A DNA stretch of 64,000 nt from Luscinia megarhynchos (lineage: Eukaryota; Chordata; Aves; Passeriformes; Turdidae), in the NCBI GenBank assembly GCA_034336665.1, contig JAPFBE010000002.1, positions 80,296,905 to 80,360,904 on the forward strand, written 5' to 3'. Position numbers and translations under genes: made by a program. How positions within the stretch are numbered: position 1 is the stretch's first letter; every line of letters starts with the position of its first letter. The notes beneath the pieces are model-generated. The model was not told where the DNA came from. It did no database searches and worked only from the letters and a program-made list of their open reading frames with translations. Shown one piece after another: positions 28,201 to 41,447 of this stretch.

Positions 28201-31200
28201 AAGTGAAGCTAAAAGCAGACTCTCACCAGAACCCACTGCATAAAAAGTGGAAAGCTGATGGAAGAAAATGTTCTCAGGACACTGTAGCTTTGTAGTATTT
28301 CCATCCTTTCTTCTCAAGACAACCTCCTTATAACCTGGATTGCATGAAGGTTCCCTTCTTCTCTGATCTCAACAATTCCCTGATCTCTGTAATTTGTTAA
28401 TTTTCATATGTAGAATTGATCTGATTACTTCTATTTTAAGTACATGTACAATTCTAAAACAACCTAAAAACTATTGCTAGGGTGGGATAAGCATTAAATT
28501 TATCACATTTACATCAAATAAGAGAATAGCTAGTAGCTTATGAAACAGATCCTTTGAACCTCATGTTGGACCATTGAGAAAGGGATGTTTTCAATGATTC
28601 TTTTCATATGTTTATTGGATGCACACATTGCTTATATCTGTCAATAACACTGAGAGCTATGACTAGATAGGGCAAAATAAACATTTTTAAACATGAACAG
28701 ACTGCATTGGTAGCAGTGGAATGCATCTAGTTAGCTAAAGACCTTGTCCTCAGGCACTGAAGGGATCATAATTACAGTTGCAACTCCACCTTCTGGCTTA
28801 TTTTGCTCTAAGGAGTCCAAGATTTTGGATCTTTTATTTGAATAAATGTGGATACTTCCTTCAGGGTTTGAAAAAGGGAAAAATTGACAGCTACATTCCA
28901 AAGAAAGCTTAGCTGGATGGAAAATGACTGCTTGCAATACTAACGTGCTCTTTGTTTAGTGGCGCAAATCATTATCATCACTTTTCAAATGTGTAACTAG
29001 AATAAACACTGAATATAAAAGCAAAGAACTCATTTCATGAGTTAAAGATTTCCATATGAAAATAAATGTGTATGTGTGAAATCTTTTTTTTGAACAACCT
29101 TCAACAAATGTATGGGAAAAATACGATGGAAAACTATTCTTACCAGAGGCATTTGGGCTCCTTTAAGGGAACACACAAAGGGTAAATTAATCACATGGAG
29201 TTGGAGAGTGAAAAAGTGGCTACATCCTTGACTAACTTTGTTCTGTGATAGCAGAGTCTGAAGTTTTCCATAGTTGTCTCCATATTTGTAAAGCTAGGGT
29301 GCTGCCTCAGACATCTTCTATACTACAGACAGTATTTTTAACATTTAGTGTTCCTCTTCACCACACCTATATGTAGCAATAAATTTTGTGATTACTCTCA
29401 GTGGCTTCAGAACAATATTCAAACTCTTATGTTCCTGGTTTTAGACATACAGCTCTCTTTTTAAAAAATAATTACACACCAATTTGGTTATAAACATCTT
29501 TCTGCATCCTTAGAAATAAATAGAGACTCGGATTCATACACAGGATTTAATGGAAAAAGTTATAACCCTGTGTAAAGACAAGCACCAGCAGTGGAACAGT
29601 GATAAATGAAGCTGTTCAGGCTCCCTGGCATGTTGATTCTGCGGAGTACATTTTACTGAAACAGTTTGCATATCATGTTTGGCCTCATGAATGTTCAGTG
29701 GTAGAGGCCAAATCCTGTCTTCAATCCAATCTCTGCAATTCCCTTCAACCACGTTGCAGCTTTCATCTGTTTTCTTGCATCAGATTCTTTCACGGGAGTT
29801 CAGCCGTGCCAAGCATCTTGAAGTTGTATTACCAAGAATGTTTCAAGCACAAATCTCTTAGCCTCATCACTGAATACAAGTGCCTTTGCCCAAATGCAGA
29901 AAATGGTTTTTTTTGCCTTGAATTCAAGGAAAAAAGCTGGCAGTTTTTTGCACCGCTTTGAGTCAAGATCTTGGCCTTTAAAGCTGTGGCATAAACATAG
30001 GTGTTGAACCAAAGCAGGATTTGGACTGTGGAAGAGGAATCTGTGTCTGTAGGAATCTGTGAAATGTTTCCATGTGAAGAGAACATTCTCCAGTATGTCC
30101 CTAGACTGGCCCATCTGTACGGCTTGGGAAAAACAGCATCTTGATTTTCTCCACTACAACCCACTTTCACAGACTGGAATTATAGCTGTGCCTTGGTCTG
30201 AACTGTTTTCACCCCCTCTGTCCCTGGGGTGTCAACCCTTTCTCTCTTCTTGTAAGCAGAAATTAATGGGAGAGAAGGGAAATTTTTGTTAGTCTTGGCT
30301 CAGGGCTGGCTGGAGCACTAATAGGCTGACCAAAGTGTCAAGATCTCCCCAGAGGAGAAAGGACTAACCAAAACAAAAATCCTGTGATAAGCAAAATCAA
30401 AACCAGACAGGAGTGTGAGATTTGAGGGCTCACATGCAGATCAGGAGGGTATCAGGTGACCACACTGAGCAGAAGGCTGCAAGCATCTGGTGTACCAGTC
30501 ACTTCTTTACTTTTCCTTAGCCTGACTGCTGCACCTTGACAGAAAGCCTTTCCTGCACTCCCCTGCCTCCCTGTGCCAGGCAGCAAGTGTGTGCTGCCCT
30601 CTGCTCCTGTCCTGCTCCCTGGCAAAGGGCCTGGCTCTGCTCCAGGGAGAGCTGCTTTCCTCCCCTTGCCAGTACCAGAACAGCTTCTGTCTAAACCTGG
30701 AAGACAAGAGAATGCTACCATGTCACCAATCCCAGTGTAGAACACTGCCCTGCTGGTTCTGGGACATTTAGCAGGTCATGGATTGGTTTTTGGGGTGCTC
30801 AAGCACATTCCTAACTGGAGCCTCTTTAAGAGAAGTTTCAGGCTAGGGATGGGAATGAGTGGAAGATGGAAGGAGAAAGACAAAGAGAAAAAGCAGCTGA
30901 GGAACAGAAAAGAAATGAAGAAGGTATTGTGTCTTTCCCTTCTGCAAATGGGACCATTTCACTTGAAGAAGAAACATCTGAGAAATAATTTAAAACTACT
31001 GTCTCAAAACAGTTAGGACTAGTAGACATCAGTCAGGGGAAATCTGTCTTTAAGTTCGAGACTCTGGAACTGTATTTCTATTGTGTTTGAACCAGTTCAG
31101 GCAACCCCACTTAATTTCTATTGTTGAGGGAGTCTAAAATAGGCAGGAAAATAAGAAAAAAACAAAGTCTACTCGAGAGATATGCTGAGGAAGAAAAGAT

Positions 31201-31800
31201 CATTTCGAGAGGAGGGCAAAAAATGTGCAGAACTCACAGGAAGAATATAAAATGTACCTAGTGAAGCAATTTGGGGGATATTTTTTCGTTTGGATTTTTT
31301 GTTTTGTTTTTGTGTTGGTTTTTTTCTGTAGAGAATTTGTCATCAGCCTATTGTAACCATCCACCTGTGCAGTAACTGTAAGTACACTGGGCATAACAAG
31401 CTAATCTTCTGACTTTGCTTTGCGTCACCCTCGTGGGGAAAATGCCACAAGAGAAATTTATCTGACATGTTGTCATTTCTCTTTGCATTTTAAACCTGTC
31501 CAAAATGAAAAAGTGAAGCAGTTTGTTTGAGTTGCAGAAGGGGTTTTGGCTTACTCCCCATGAAAATATGATTATAAATTCCTCCTGCATTTACTGTTGG
31601 CATGTTATAAACAATTGAGTCCACTGATTACTGGGTTATATAAGAATTTTCATGTTATTTGAGACCTAATTCATCAGGTGCTCTATGAAAGTGACATAGA
31701 TATTTTTTAACATCTAAAATTCAAACTAAAAGAAACTTTTTCTGTGGGATTTTTATTACTAGCCTGGGGAGGAGGAAAGAAAACTGTGGGAGATCTTGCC

Positions 31801-32061
31801 TCATACGCCCAAGATGATTGCTTTCAGTGCAATTTTTACCCATTTGCAGCTGGCCTGTGAGTATTCCTGCTCTGCGACAGTGTTGTCCTCATCCAGATAT
31901 TCAAAAATTTCAGTGTCCTTATTTAAACCTCTGAGGTTCAGCCTCTGCATTTGATTCAAGATTTTGAAAGTCTTGGCATCTATCCCAGTGTTTCTTGGTG
32001 AATTGTAGGGCATGAAAGAAGCTGCATTTTGCCCACCATATTTTACCTTAGTGTGGAACAC
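31801..32061 (-). other. 86-codon open frame of unknown status followed by a polyadenylation-like signal
   Basis: A minus-strand frame ends at TGA 31803-31801. Read from a TTG or a non-ATG start it is rich in charged residues (an acidic stretch near EYLDEDNTVAEQEY). An AATAAA lies about 45 bases beyond the stop (near 31755 on +). A donor-like AAG|GTAAAA at about 32047 would cut the frame. I do not recognise the product. AT-rich DNA yields frames this long by chance elsewhere in this window, so it may be nothing. Confidence 0.12.
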
Positions 32062-35000
32062 TGAATTATCTGTCAGAAATGGGGGAAAACCATGAGAATG
32101 AATATAATCTGTTTATTAGTTTATGGTCACAAAGTCCTCAAGTTCCAAAACCGGAAGGCTGGATTTGGTATTTCTGTGAGTTAGCAGAAAAATATGACTT
32201 CCCATTAAGCATATGCCCAGCAGTGCCTAAATTTTTGGTAAAGTCATCAAAGTTGCAGGGCAGTCACATACACAAGTATTCCAGTAAGACATAGCACAAA
32301 GAACCAATTTTTTTAGAAAATCGTTCTGAGATCCTCAAAACACAATTGTAGAAGAGATTATCTGCATGAGGATGACCCAGCTGAAGAACATGATTTCAGA
32401 AAACAAAACTACCCACACTGTGAAATACATAGTTCTATGCATTCTGTTGTATTCTATGGTATTTGTCATATTCTGACATACTCTTACAAACTGTATTTTT
32501 GCCTATACTGCTATACTGAGACAAACCTGAACCTCGGCTATTTGAGTAGGTGAGAGTCAGGGTGTTGTAAACTTCCTTTTTCTGCAAATTTCTCATAGGT
32601 GTAAAGTTTTTTTTAAAGAGAAAGTAAAGCATGTACATTTTGTAATTACATCAAATTGGACTCATGTGGTCCCTTAAGTTTGCTTCAGCTTGATTATGAA
32701 AGGAACTGTGATATTAATAAGAGATTCTCTGAATGAACTAGCAGCCTTGACTCTTTCAGTTTAAGTTGTTAGTTTTGGAATCTGTTTTCTCGTATAAGGA
32801 CATTTTCCTAGTCAGAAAGCTGTGGAGACCATCATGTTGTTTTGCTGGACCCATGGAACACCCAGCAGTATTTGAACCTCTCTAGATGACACTGGATTTT
32901 TAACATACAACAAGCACATACTCCAAGATATATAGAATGGATCGTAGATCCCATTTGATAAAAGTGCAAGTGAGACATAATGTATAACTTTCTAATCGAT
33001 AGTTCAGGAATTGATTTCTCATTGATAAGGGGCTCATACAGCAAAGTAAGAACACACTGAAGAAGACCTTTATTAGATCAATTTCTACAGCAGGATTTGT
33101 GGCCCACAACATTTAAAAAAGCTGCAAATTCTGTGTCCCACCTTTGACTCTATTATCAGCCATTTAATGGCATTGTTTATAAATATAATCATTATTTGTA
33201 CAACAGTGTCACTTGGGAGCTTTAAACATGAGACCATAGTTGAGTCGTTTCATCTCCAGGATTCAGTTTCCCAATATCATGGTAATATTTTAGAGCCATG
33301 TTCTTAGGAAGGCTTAGCAATGTTTGCTAAGCTCTTTGAAGAAATGAAAAAACGAATTAAGTATAAGGAGGGTTGTTATTTGAAAAAATTGTAATTATTT
33401 TTCAAAAGCAAACAATTTTGGCAACATGATAAAAGGCAGGTAAAAGAGGGACTGTAGGACTGAAGACAGTATGTTCATTTTTTTCCTCACTAAACAGTAA
33501 ACTCTTTAAGGAGCACTATATACTTTTCATTCTCATTGTTCTATCACCCAGACACTTGCACTCGAGAGCAGTCATTTCATATCTGTATTTACACTTCTCA
33601 AGCCATAGTCTGTGCTCATGCTTTTCAGCACTTTATGCATTTATTTAAGGATCAACTTGGAGCACTTATTTCTCCTATTGAGAAAACACATCACATTCAC
33701 ACATCACCGTCTGCAACTGCAGAACTACTATAAATCATAAAATACCCCTGACATTCCCCTTTCATCTTCTGATAGATGCTTTCTTTAGGAGTTTTGCCTT
33801 TATTTAGGTTGCTTTGCTACTTCTTCCTTGGGATTAAAATACATAATCTTTAATTTCTTTTATCAGCCAATAGATTTTTTTCCCTCCTGATAGTGCACAA
33901 CAGAGTGATTTTAAGTTATGGGAGTGTGTGCAAGTCCACCCATGCATCTTTGGTAATCAAAAACTATACCACAAAGTCAACTCTTTTACAAAAGGCAAAT
34001 ATTTTGTCCATATCAAAACCATTTATCTTACATTACATTTATCAATAATATATTTCCTGTAAATTTTGTTTGCCTAAGTACCAGTTTGGGAATCAAAAAC
34101 ATTAAGGAACAACTCAAACAATGACATTTGTGTCCTATGGGGACTTTGCTTTCCATGGTTTTAAGCTGAATTCAAGTAGTATAAATTAGGTAAGTGTCCA
34201 AGTGAGAGGTAAAATTGATTTGGTCTAAAAGAAAAAGACATAACACAGAAGGGACAACATCAGGAAATGAAGGGGGATGTCTAGTGGGAAATGATGCCAG
34301 TGGGAAATTTCATAGGCAGCCAGAAGTGGGTTGAGATTTGGAGTGTGTTACTGTAGAGATGCAGTCAGGACCATTACAATTAAAAAAAAACAGAGGATGT
34401 TATTTGTTTTGAGCTCTGCCGGTAATTCTTCAGCATACTTAAACTTCATCCACAAGTTGCTGCTTGTTGGCTCGTTAAGTTGAACCACTTGCTTTTTTAA
34501 TCACCTCTATTGCTGATGATAAGCATGTAAATATTTTGTGGCAATATTTTGTGACAACTACTTCCCATCATTGAAAAGATGATCTAGCTCTGACGAAAAG
34601 GTGATTAATGAGGCTCCACAGCTCTTTTGAAAGTTCTTTTGTTATGACTACAAAAAATAGAAATATAATTTTTTAAAATATGCTAATTCCTGATGAACTT
34701 CAAAAAATAAGCAACAAATAGTCTGATTGGGACAGTGTGGGTAAATTTAGCTGGTTAGAATCAGTGGGTAACATGAAACAGCTGGATTTATGGTATTCCA
34801 CCAAACTCCTTTCTGTTTTCTGTTTAAAGTCACCATTAAGTCCATTGCTTGTTTTTAACTACCTAGCTTCTAAAAGCTGTACATTACTTTAATTTATTTG
34901 TTCTGTGAATCTGGTCACAAGATACTGCCTGGACTGTGCATGAAAAATATGCTGGAGATAAACTGTTGTCTGTCTTTGTCTCTAATAACAAAAGGTTCAG

Positions 35001-35914
35001 CTCTGCAAATAAAATTAAGGCAATCTATCTGGAATAGGATTTCAGCTCATTTTAAAAGCTACTTTTTGAAAAGATTCATTTTCTATCTCTAAAGGTGAAA
35101 TGGGCTCTTCTTGGATTAGAAAATGCTGTCTTCTTCAGCATTTGCAGGATTATGTCTCCACTGTGTGAACCCAATATTCACACAGGATTGTGTAATGGTA
35201 AAAGTATTTGCCTGGAACAGCCAGCTTTATGATTGACTGATGATGTTCTACTGAAGATTGAAGTGAAGATAATATTTTCAAAAGAAAAATATTGCTGGCA
35301 CTTGACTACCTGTTCTGTACAGCATTTATTCGCACTTGTCAACTAACCAAAATAAAACCTTTAATACTGCCAATTTGTGACCTTCTTTGCTGTAAAATAT
35401 TCTGTTACTAAATCAGCACTTCTCTGCTGCCTGTGTTTGTCTTAAACCTTTTTGTGAAACAGTATCTACCCCCTTAGAGCCATTTACTGCTCTTGCTGTG
35501 TACGCAATGAGAGTTCTGTGCAAAGATCAAGGGGACATTAGGTGTAGTTACATCCAGGTGATAGTGATGCAGGGTTTACTTTAGGGTTGCTCATTTATTA
35601 GGATACATTTTGTCTGTTCTTACTGAAGGACAGCTCAGCGGTATTGGAGCCTGAACTCATTGTTCTCAACATTTAAACACTTTTTACTCTGAATAGTTGG
35701 GATGAGCTGGGTAAATGTTTTGAGGTTTTTTAAGGTAATGAGTGAAAGACACATGAAACTAGAGTTATGTTTTACTAGCTCAATACAGCCATAAACTGTA
35801 CTGTCTGGGTTATAATGAGAAGATGCTACATTTCTTGCAATAATCTGTGATGAATAGGAAGTGTTTTTGCCTATGGCTATATTGTGCTGATTATATCAAA
35901 GCTCATAAATGAAA

Positions 35915-36565
35915 AAGTCAGAAGGGGCCACTGTGATCATCTGGTTTGGCCTCTTTTATAATACAAGCCATGGGACTTCCCTGAATTAATTCCTGTTTGA
36001 ACTGGAGCAGAAGTTTAGAGAAACAACCAATCTCAATTAAAATATTTCCAGTGATGAAGAGCCCACAGCAACCCTTAGTGAATTGTTTCAAGGAAAAACT
36101 ATCTTTGCCCTTACATTTTTGAGCCTAATTTTTATTTTGAATTTCCCTTAATTCAGCTTCCAGCAATTAAATCTTATTATGCCTTTGTCTGCTAGACTAA
36201 CTTGTATTTATCAAAATCATATTCCTGCCATAGATACTTACAATCTGGGATCATCTCAACTCTTCACCTCTTCTTTTCTAAAACAACATATGAAACTCTT
36301 AGTGTATGCTATAAAACTTTTTCTAGTCGTTTAATCAGTCTCATGGCTCTTCTTAAGTCTGTGTAATCCCCTAGCATCCTGTATGGATTGAAAACATGAA
36401 GAATGGACTGTAGCCCATCGTGAGTCCTACCAATGTTAAGTATGGCAGTGACATCGTCTTCCTTGCCCTTCATGCATGCTCTTGGATCCCCAATGAGCTG
36501 CTGTGCTCACTGAGAGGTTATATTGAGGAAGTTACTGACCATCAACATTCAGAGGTCAAGTCAAT
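35915..36565 (-). mobile_element. CR1-family LINE remnant (3' portion), minus strand
   Basis: On the + strand the sequence reads as the antisense of a CR1 3' region. The order of landmarks is AAGGGGCCACTGTGATCATC, CTGGTTTGGCCTC, ATTTCCAGTGATGAAGAGCC, TTAGTGAATTGTTTCAAGG, TTAATTCAGCTTCCAGCAAT, GATCATCTCAACTCTTCACC, CATGGCTCTTCTTAAG and a terminal GAGAGGTTATATTGAGG-to-AGAGGTCAAG segment. These landmarks occur in the same order in amniote CR1/L3-like elements. It is heavily diverged with indels, so it is an old insertion, 5'-truncated, with no open reading frame. Confidence 0.75.
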
Positions 36566-39500
36566 GTTAGAAATGTACTGATTAACTTAGAAATAATAAA
36601 AAAGAATAAATATTTCAGATATTTTAGCATCCTTATGTAGGACCAAGTTATATCCAAGCTGAACATAGCTGCACATGGGTGCAAGGAAAAAATTCCAATC
36701 ACTGCCTGCCTCTCTTATGTATGTGGTTGTGTGCAACAGCTTTAATGGTTAGAGAAGCAACAGGATTGAGCTTCAGGTGTTCGACTCCAGAGCACATCAG
36801 CTGGTGAAGGGAAGTGAGGACAGAAAGAGGTGGGTGGCCCCATCCACAGCAGAACTTGCTCCCCATCTCTCCACAGGACTGTGGAGGTGGGCCAGGGAAG
36901 AGAGGTCCTCTGGCATTCCCTTCCTGAGCATCACTAGTCCCAGAAGATTGTAAGGAAGGAGGACATGAAGAGGCAAAGAGGTGCCTGGAGGTGGGTTTCT
37001 CCAAATCTACTTGACTGCAAAAGCCCAGGTTCTTTCAGTTTCTCAAACAAGGGTAGAGAGACAGTCAAGACCGTTCAACAGCCTGGCAGTATTCCTTCAG
37101 CCTTGCATGTTTTCTCTAATCAGCTTCCTCAAAGTAATTTTACACTTCATCTTGGAGAATGAGTAAGCATCCCCACACCACCAGACATATCATCAGAAGT
37201 TTGTGTAACTTGCACAGATACCTACGTAAAGCAGCCGCTCAGCCCCAGGAGATCAGTGAAGCTTATGCTAAACCTCCTTCCTGTGTACAGTCTCTGTTGT
37301 TGCATGAAATACTTATATAAAATCCCATGTAGATAATGCTGCTGATGCTTCCTTTGCCTTTATTGTGGCAGCATAGTTGGGCTTTCAGTTTATAAATACT
37401 ACTGATATCAGCCAACAGTACAGGGTAAAAATGGACATGTTTTATACAGTAAATAACCTGTGACAATGTCCCCATAGGAACTATACTTATACTAATGTTC
37501 CACTTGCTGCATTTATTTAAGATACCAAAATTAATTGCAACTACCACAGCCAATTTATGTGCTTAGCATTCTGTTACACACCCTTGAAGTCTGAAATTCA
37601 TTAACATCATACATATTTTAACACACTAGTCTGTCTCTTTCTCTTTTCTTAACTGTGTGTAGGATCTAAGATATTTTCCTCAGGGCTTGGAGAGGTGTTG
37701 CTCCACACTGTGCTGTAGCACAGGGTCTTGGATATACCCCGTAGGAGTTTAATGAGTGTTTATCTTCTGATAGTGCCAAGAGGCTGTCTTGCAGTCAATC
37801 CTTCTGGTGGCTGTAGTTTCTCAATGCAGTGCTGATCACATCTCTGTGATCCTTCAGAGCAATGTCAATGACCCAGTGTTGTAATAACGTCTCAGGGAAA
37901 CACATGCTTGCCCACTACTGTATTATATAAGCATATATAAGAATTTCCTTCTTCAATGCCCTGAATTTTTTCACAGTTTGTCTGGGGGAGACCCCCAGTT
38001 ACAACAAAGTCTCCTGCTTAGAAGGCAATCAGGGTTTTGGTTCTAGTGAATTCTCATCCTTTCACGTACACTGTTCCTCCTCTAGTGAGAGTGGTGGTGG
38101 GGCTGTGAATGTAGAAATATGCAGACAACATTGTGTGCAGCATCAGGATGTTGTTCAGGCTCTTGCTACATATACTTCTTTATTCAGGAAGGGCTGGCTC
38201 TATTTTTTTTGCCTTTTGCAGAGATAGGGTCTCACACTACCTTGAGGTCATTACATCCACCCAAGCTAGCACACTCCTGGGTTAAGTTACCATTTCTCAG
38301 TTGGGAAACAGTTAAATTCACAATGTGCAGCCCAAAAATAAAGTAACAGTTGCTAAATTTACACTCACCTGTGACAGTGCTTTAACCTCACATTTACAAG
38401 AGATATACAAATACTATCTTCTAGCTCAAAATTGTAACTTCTTGGTGCATTTTCTCAGAAGGTCCATTCCTACTATGTTCCAAAATCTGCTAGGGATGTT
38501 GCAGTTTTTCATAGTATCTTTTGCTGTCTGGACCACATTTCCCCACATGCCTCACATCTGCTTACCAGGTTCCTGGATATCCTTGATATAGTTTGGCCAG
38601 TCTGCTGTGCCTCTGGCTCTCCAGATACAGCATTCTTTTCCAAAATGGCTCTGTGTTATTCTTAAGAGTTTCTATTTTCAGTCATCCAACTGCCCTTACA
38701 TACACTATCTTCTGTGCCCAATTCGTCTTGATAGCTCCAATATTTTTGAGAAGCAAGCAAAATTCTACCCTGATGTCTGGCTACCCAATCAGAAATCTAG
38801 ACACAAGCAGTTGTAAATCTTTGCCTTGTGAAGTTTGCTTTCAGATATTTTCCAAATCCCTTCCCTGAAACCATCTGTATAAGAATAAAAAAAAAGGAAA
38901 ACTATCCACTTCACACATATACTGGGCAGAAGTTCACTTCTTAAAAAATCCCTGGTTAAAAATGTTATATAACTGGATTTTCTATCTGTCAGAATACTTC
39001 TTGTTTATTTTCACTGTTTTCATGCTGCAGGACTTCTATGGCTAAAAATAATTCCTATTATACAAAAGTAGAATTGCAGAGTCAGGAGCTTTTGTTAAAA
39101 GTTGTCTGTGACTTTCTATGCCTAAACTTACACACAGAACTCTATGGCCAGACACTCTTCCCCGTCCATGTGTTCATTCTTTTGGTAAGAGTGACCTTGA
39201 CAAAAAAGTTATGGAATATTTCTGTCTTCAGTGCAATGCCCCAATTCTGTTTCAATTGCATCATATTATTTACTTGCCTATTGCTTTTAGTTATTGCATT
39301 TCAAGGTGTGAGCTATGTGCTCTGATAGAGTGTAATGGCAGAATTATGCTGAAGTTTTCTTTCTATAGCATCTTTCTTCAGTAGCTGTCAAGGGTTTCCC
39401 ATGCATTCAATATTCTTGGAATAAATATCAATAGATATTTTTATAATCTAATAAGAGAAATGAGAGAAAATAGTAATGAAAAGCATAAATATAAGTAGTT

Positions 39501-41066
39501 AAAATATATGCAAATAAGATGATAAGAATATAAAATGAGAATGCAATGGAAAAATGAGATAGCAGTCAGCCTTTTTCTCTCCTCTTCACGTCCTCCTCCT
39601 GGCTGCCACCACTCCCTGGGAGCCAGATCTCGTTAGCATTGTCTCCACACTGAGCCCAGCAGTGATCCCTCAGCTCTCAGGGAGCCACGTCAGCACAGAT
39701 CCCTGCAGTGCAAATGAGCCAGACAGGGGCTGGCAGAGGATGGTGGAAGGCAGAACTCGTTTGTTCAGGCACAGCTCTACCACTTAGCAGCCATGCCAGC
39801 TCAGGCACAAGTTTCTTCATCAGCACTGTGACATGTCTTAGGCTCCTGGACATTATTTAATGCATGAGACTAAATAATGATCTTGTGGGGCTTTCTGTGA
39901 GTTCAGACTTCAGTGACACCGTGCATGCCCTCTTTTTCACACACATAATACAGGAGGAAGCCACTAGTACAAAGATTTTAAACCAAAGCAGTATCCATCC
40001 CAAAACAAAATCCACTGGACAGGCATTTGTTCTGTGGCATAACTGGCATACAGGTGAATCAGCCTGGAAACTGCTTACCATAAGAGAAATGAGGTGACTG
40101 TTAAAAGAATGTGACATCATTTTATGCAAATAATAACCTGATGCTTAGAATATGACTGGTATTTCATTATGATATGATACAAACACTTAATTGTTGGTTT
40201 GGTTCAATTGCTACCAAAGACTGGCCAAAGATGGCTGGAAGACAAGCACATGCTCTCAGAGTTGCTGTCCAAGACTATCTGAGTTCTACTCCTGCTTTAT
40301 TTGTAAGACTGAAAACACCAACTTTCCTGGGGCACAGGTAAGATGCAGGTCTTTCAGCATTGCTTGCTGATGGGCATTGAGAACTTCCCTGGCTGGCATA
40401 ATGACCTGGAAACACTATGCAGATTCTGAAATTAAGAAAGCAAGAGATCTGCATAGGAACCCAGATTAAACTGGGTTCTCAGTACATATGATTTTTCTCC
40501 TCAGTTCCATTTTTTTCTCTACTGTCCGTTATTAGGAAGAAACTTCAGCACCCTGCCCAGAAGAAATCTGCCTTGTATTTTAACCAGATGCCCATTTTTA
40601 ATTTGAGGAATTGAAACCTTTGGTATACACCAAGCACACATGCACCCACCAGCCTGTATTACTGCAGTCTGAAGAGTGGAATAGTTCCTTTTTCCTTGTA
40701 AAAATTTCCCAGTGAAGCTGAGGAGTAAGATTGATTGGTATTAGGTGGAGTGGGGAGCCTTGAGGGCTGAAGGCATGTGTAGGTTGGATCACAGAGTTTA
40801 GCTGTGTGGTGAAGGCCTTGAACAGAGAGGACAGGTTTGATAAACAGTAGTCAAGATTCAGGTTTTAAACACCTCAGTGATCAACAAATGGAAGTTTCAT
40901 AGCAGCTGAGAGGACCTTGGTGAGGGGAACATTGCAGAGGCCAAGAGCCACAATTCTGAAGGGCTGTTGGCAAAGTACACCTGGAAACACTTCTGCTCTA
41001 TCTTCACTGGGTAGCTGGTGTGTGCCTTGTGCTGGGGCTCTGGCCTATCACGTTTTATCTTCTTTT
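36566..41066. other. intergenic, no gene seen
   Basis: Unique sequence. Between 38119 and 39384 several + strand frames of 70-95 codons follow one another with few stops, but they show no domain or splice structure. Block 39765-39870 resembles a MIR core (CTCTACCACTTAGCAGCCATG then CAAGTTTCTTCATC) and may be another ancient SINE scrap. Confidence 0.5.
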
Positions 41067-41447
41067 TGTCAGGGTCAGGATTAAATGCACGAGACAGTGT
41101 TTCTTGTTTGGACTCAGACGTTTATTGATTCTTATCTATATTACAAACCATGAGTTCTACAGCACTTCAAACTAACAAACTAAAAATGGAGCTCTAGCTC
41201 TCTCTCTACAAGGCCTTTTAAGGGTAAACTGTCCAATTAAGAAATGACACCTAATTAACCCAATAACCAACCATCTGTGGCTTGCAATTTGGATTTTTCT
41301 ATCCAATTACACAATAGCACCTGGACCCATGAAGAAGGTGAGGAAGAAGGACAAGCCTCCACCCTAAAACCTCCATCTTGCTTTATATATATATTACTAT
41401 ATTCTAAAACCTTAAATTCTGAGTTTTCCACCATGTGACATTACACA
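41067..41447 (-). mobile_element. candidate solo LTR of an endogenous retrovirus, minus strand
   Basis: Read on the minus strand the element starts TGTGTAATGTCACATGG, has a TATA box (TATATATATAAAG, near 41380-41392) about 270 bases before an AATAAA (near 41121-41126), and ends CCTGACA. This order is promoter then polyadenylation signal then a short terminal part, as in an LTR. The 5 bp sequence CTTCT lies just outside on both sides (41059-41063 and 41448-41452), though three T's intervene on the left. No internal retroviral gene or primer-binding site is present, so a solo LTR is the best reading. Confidence 0.55.

Larger units (their letters stand above)
20891..35914. other. intergenic, no gene seen
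   Basis: AT-rich unique sequence with no recognisable exon, RNA gene or long repeat. Local exceptions are an ancient palindromic repeat scrap at 22138-22200, GC-rich islets at about 24840-25030 and 27270-27540, and an 86-codon minus-strand frame at 31801-32061 described separately. Short tandem or homopolymer runs occur throughout. Confidence 0.55.

Noticed and set aside
38119..39384. Series of + frames suggesting an eroded retroelement
   Set aside because: No recognisable reverse transcriptase, envelope or LTR signature could be seen. The frames are unlinked and short.
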